Below, piece by piece: positions 63,090 to 64,000 of a stretch of DNA of 64,000 nt (within the stretch, counting starts at the first letter, position 1; each line of letters starts with the position of its first letter). Made by a program: the position numbers and the translations under genes. This DNA comes from Neorhodopirellula lusitana (GTDB lineage Bacteria > Planctomycetota > Planctomycetia > Pirellulales > Pirellulaceae): NCBI RefSeq assembly GCF_900182915.1, contig NZ_FXUG01000010.1, positions 186,001-250,000 of the forward strand. Direction: 5' to 3'. The notes below the pieces were generated by a model, which worked only from the letters and a program-made list of their open reading frames with translations, searched no databases and had not been told where the DNA came from.

Positions 63090-64000
63090 GTACAATCCCA
63101 AACTTTACCGACCTGCCGCTTCACGATAGTGCCGAAGCGATTGAACCTGGCACAGCAAAATCCGATTGGACTCAAGCGATCGGTGGCGACGCCGGACGTC
63201 TACGCTGGCAAACCGCTGAACAGATTCCAATCGAAGGCCTGTATAGCGCCGACGATCTGAAAGACGTCGATCATTTAGAAACGATGCCAGGTTTCGCACC
63301 GTTTCTGCGAGGCCCCTATCCGACGATGTACGTCATGCGGCCATGGACAGTCCGGCAATACGCTGGATTTTCCACAGCCAAAGAGTCCAACTCGTTCTAC
63401 CGACGCAACTTAGCGGCCGGTCAAAAGGGCCTGTCCATTGCGTTCGACTTGGCGACCCACCGCGGATACGACAGCGATCATCCACGTGTCGCTGGCGACG
63501 TCGGGATGGCTGGCGTAGCGATCGACAGCATCTACGACATGCGAACTCTGTTTGACGGAATTCCGTTGGATAAGATGAGTGTTTCGATGACGATGAACGG
63601 CGCAGTTTTGCCTGTGATGGCGTTATACATCGTCGCTGCGGAAGAACAGGGTGTTTCCCCAGAGGCTCTTTCCGGAACGATTCAAAACGACATTCTGAAA
63701 GAGTTCATGGTTCGGAATACCTACATTTATCCGCCTGAACCTAGCATTCGGATCATTGCAGATATTTTCGACTACACCAGTCGATTGATGCCGCGATTCA
63801 ATAGCATCAGCATCAGCGGATACCACATGCAAGAAGCCGGTGCGACGGCTGACCTGGAACTGGCTTACACGCTGGCCGATGGACTGGAGTACGTTAAGAC
63901 TGGAATCCAGGCTGGCATGGATGTGGATTCATTCTGCCCGCGATTGTCGTTCTTCTGGGGCATCGGCATGAACTACTTCATGGAAGTGGCGAAGATGCGT
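63086..64000 (+). CDS. mutB: Methylmalonyl-CoA mutase large subunit, C-terminus cut by window edge
   Basis: The first 305 residues of the catalytic subunit. [55 protein letters not shown] and [15 protein letters not shown] are highly conserved barrel segments with the CoA- and radical-site residues (Tyr, His of [12 protein letters not shown]). The B12-binding domain with DxHxxG lies beyond the right edge. It needs adenosylcobalamin. Start overlaps the small-subunit stop (ATGA), so the two subunits are translationally coupled. Confidence 0.95.
   Translation, partial: MSTIPNFTDLPLHDSAEAIEPGTAKSDWTQAIGGDAGRLRWQTAEQIPIEGLYSADDLKDVDHLETMPGFAPFLRGPYPTMYVMRPWTVRQYAGFSTAKESNSFYRRNLAAGQKGLSIAFDLATHRGYDSDHPRVAGDVGMAGVAIDSIYDMRTLFDGIPLDKMSVSMTMNGAVLPVMALYIVAAEEQGVSPEALSGTIQNDILKEFMVRNTYIYPPEPSIRIIADIFDYTSRLMPRFNSISISGYHMQEAGATADLELAYTLADGLEYVKTGIQAGMDVDSFCPRLSFFWGIGMNYFMEVAKMR

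Overview
The window looks like a chromosomal segment of a marine planctomycete, most likely Rhodopirellula or a close Pirellulaceae relative. The reasons are many secreted formylglycine sulfatases, two DUF1592-type haem-protein / DUF1552 gene pairs, DUF1559 pseudopilin-like proteins, FG-GAP and PQQ-type beta-propellers, loosely packed genes with long gaps, and weak or absent Shine-Dalgarno sites. No rRNA, tRNA, CRISPR array, intact insertion sequence or phage module was seen. The genus is inferred from gene content, not from a marker gene.

Layout. 1-7.2 kb: the start of an unidentified secreted protein at the left edge, two divergently oriented sulfatases, and a coupled FG-GAP / PQQ-propeller pair. 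7.4-14.5 kb: a Tat-exported orphan protein, a TlpA-like thioredoxin protein, a PilJ-type histidine kinase overlapping its response regulator, a cold-shock protein and a spermidine-synthase-like methyltransferase. 14.5-15.05 kb: a tandemly duplicated remnant of a GxxExxY (PDDEXK_3-like) element with inverted ends. 15-22 kb: a DUF2891 protein, a zinc alcohol dehydrogenase, a polysaccharide deacetylase and a large S9 peptidase. 22.8-33 kb, minus strand: DUF1592-type protein, DUF1552 protein, an FG-GAP plus sialidase fusion, an FAH-family enzyme and a DUF1559 protein. 33.7-38.2 kb: a DUF1559 pseudopilin with a downstream-facing partner, then an ArsR - unknown VOC-like protein - G3E GTPase (CobW-like) module. 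38.2-39.5 kb: a gap with a possible Rhs relic. 39.5-44.3 kb: the second DUF1592-type / DUF1552 pair, separated by two back-to-back heptanucleotide arrays. 44.7-58.2 kb: a carbohydrate-type cluster with four sulfatase loci (one broken), an EF-hand esterase, two related five-bladed-propeller glycosidase-like proteins at its ends, and a decayed gene. 58.5-64 kb: class I fumarase, then mce-mutA-mutB of the methylmalonyl-CoA pathway, running off the right edge.

How it fits together. The main theme is extracellular attack on complex, probably sulfated and acylated polysaccharide: sulfatases, glycosidase-like propellers, a deacetylase, a sialidase-like fusion and an esterase, nearly all with signal peptides. 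Methylmalonyl-CoA metabolism plus fumarase would fit intake of propionyl-CoA from deoxysugar breakdown, but this link is inference. Two genes of the sulfatase cluster are clearly decaying, so the locus is losing parts. The least understood candidates are the ArsR / VOC-like / G3E module, the DUF1592-DUF1552 pairs (one with an altered HXXSHH signature), the GxxExxY repeat unit, and the unusual short repeats and hairpins between genes.
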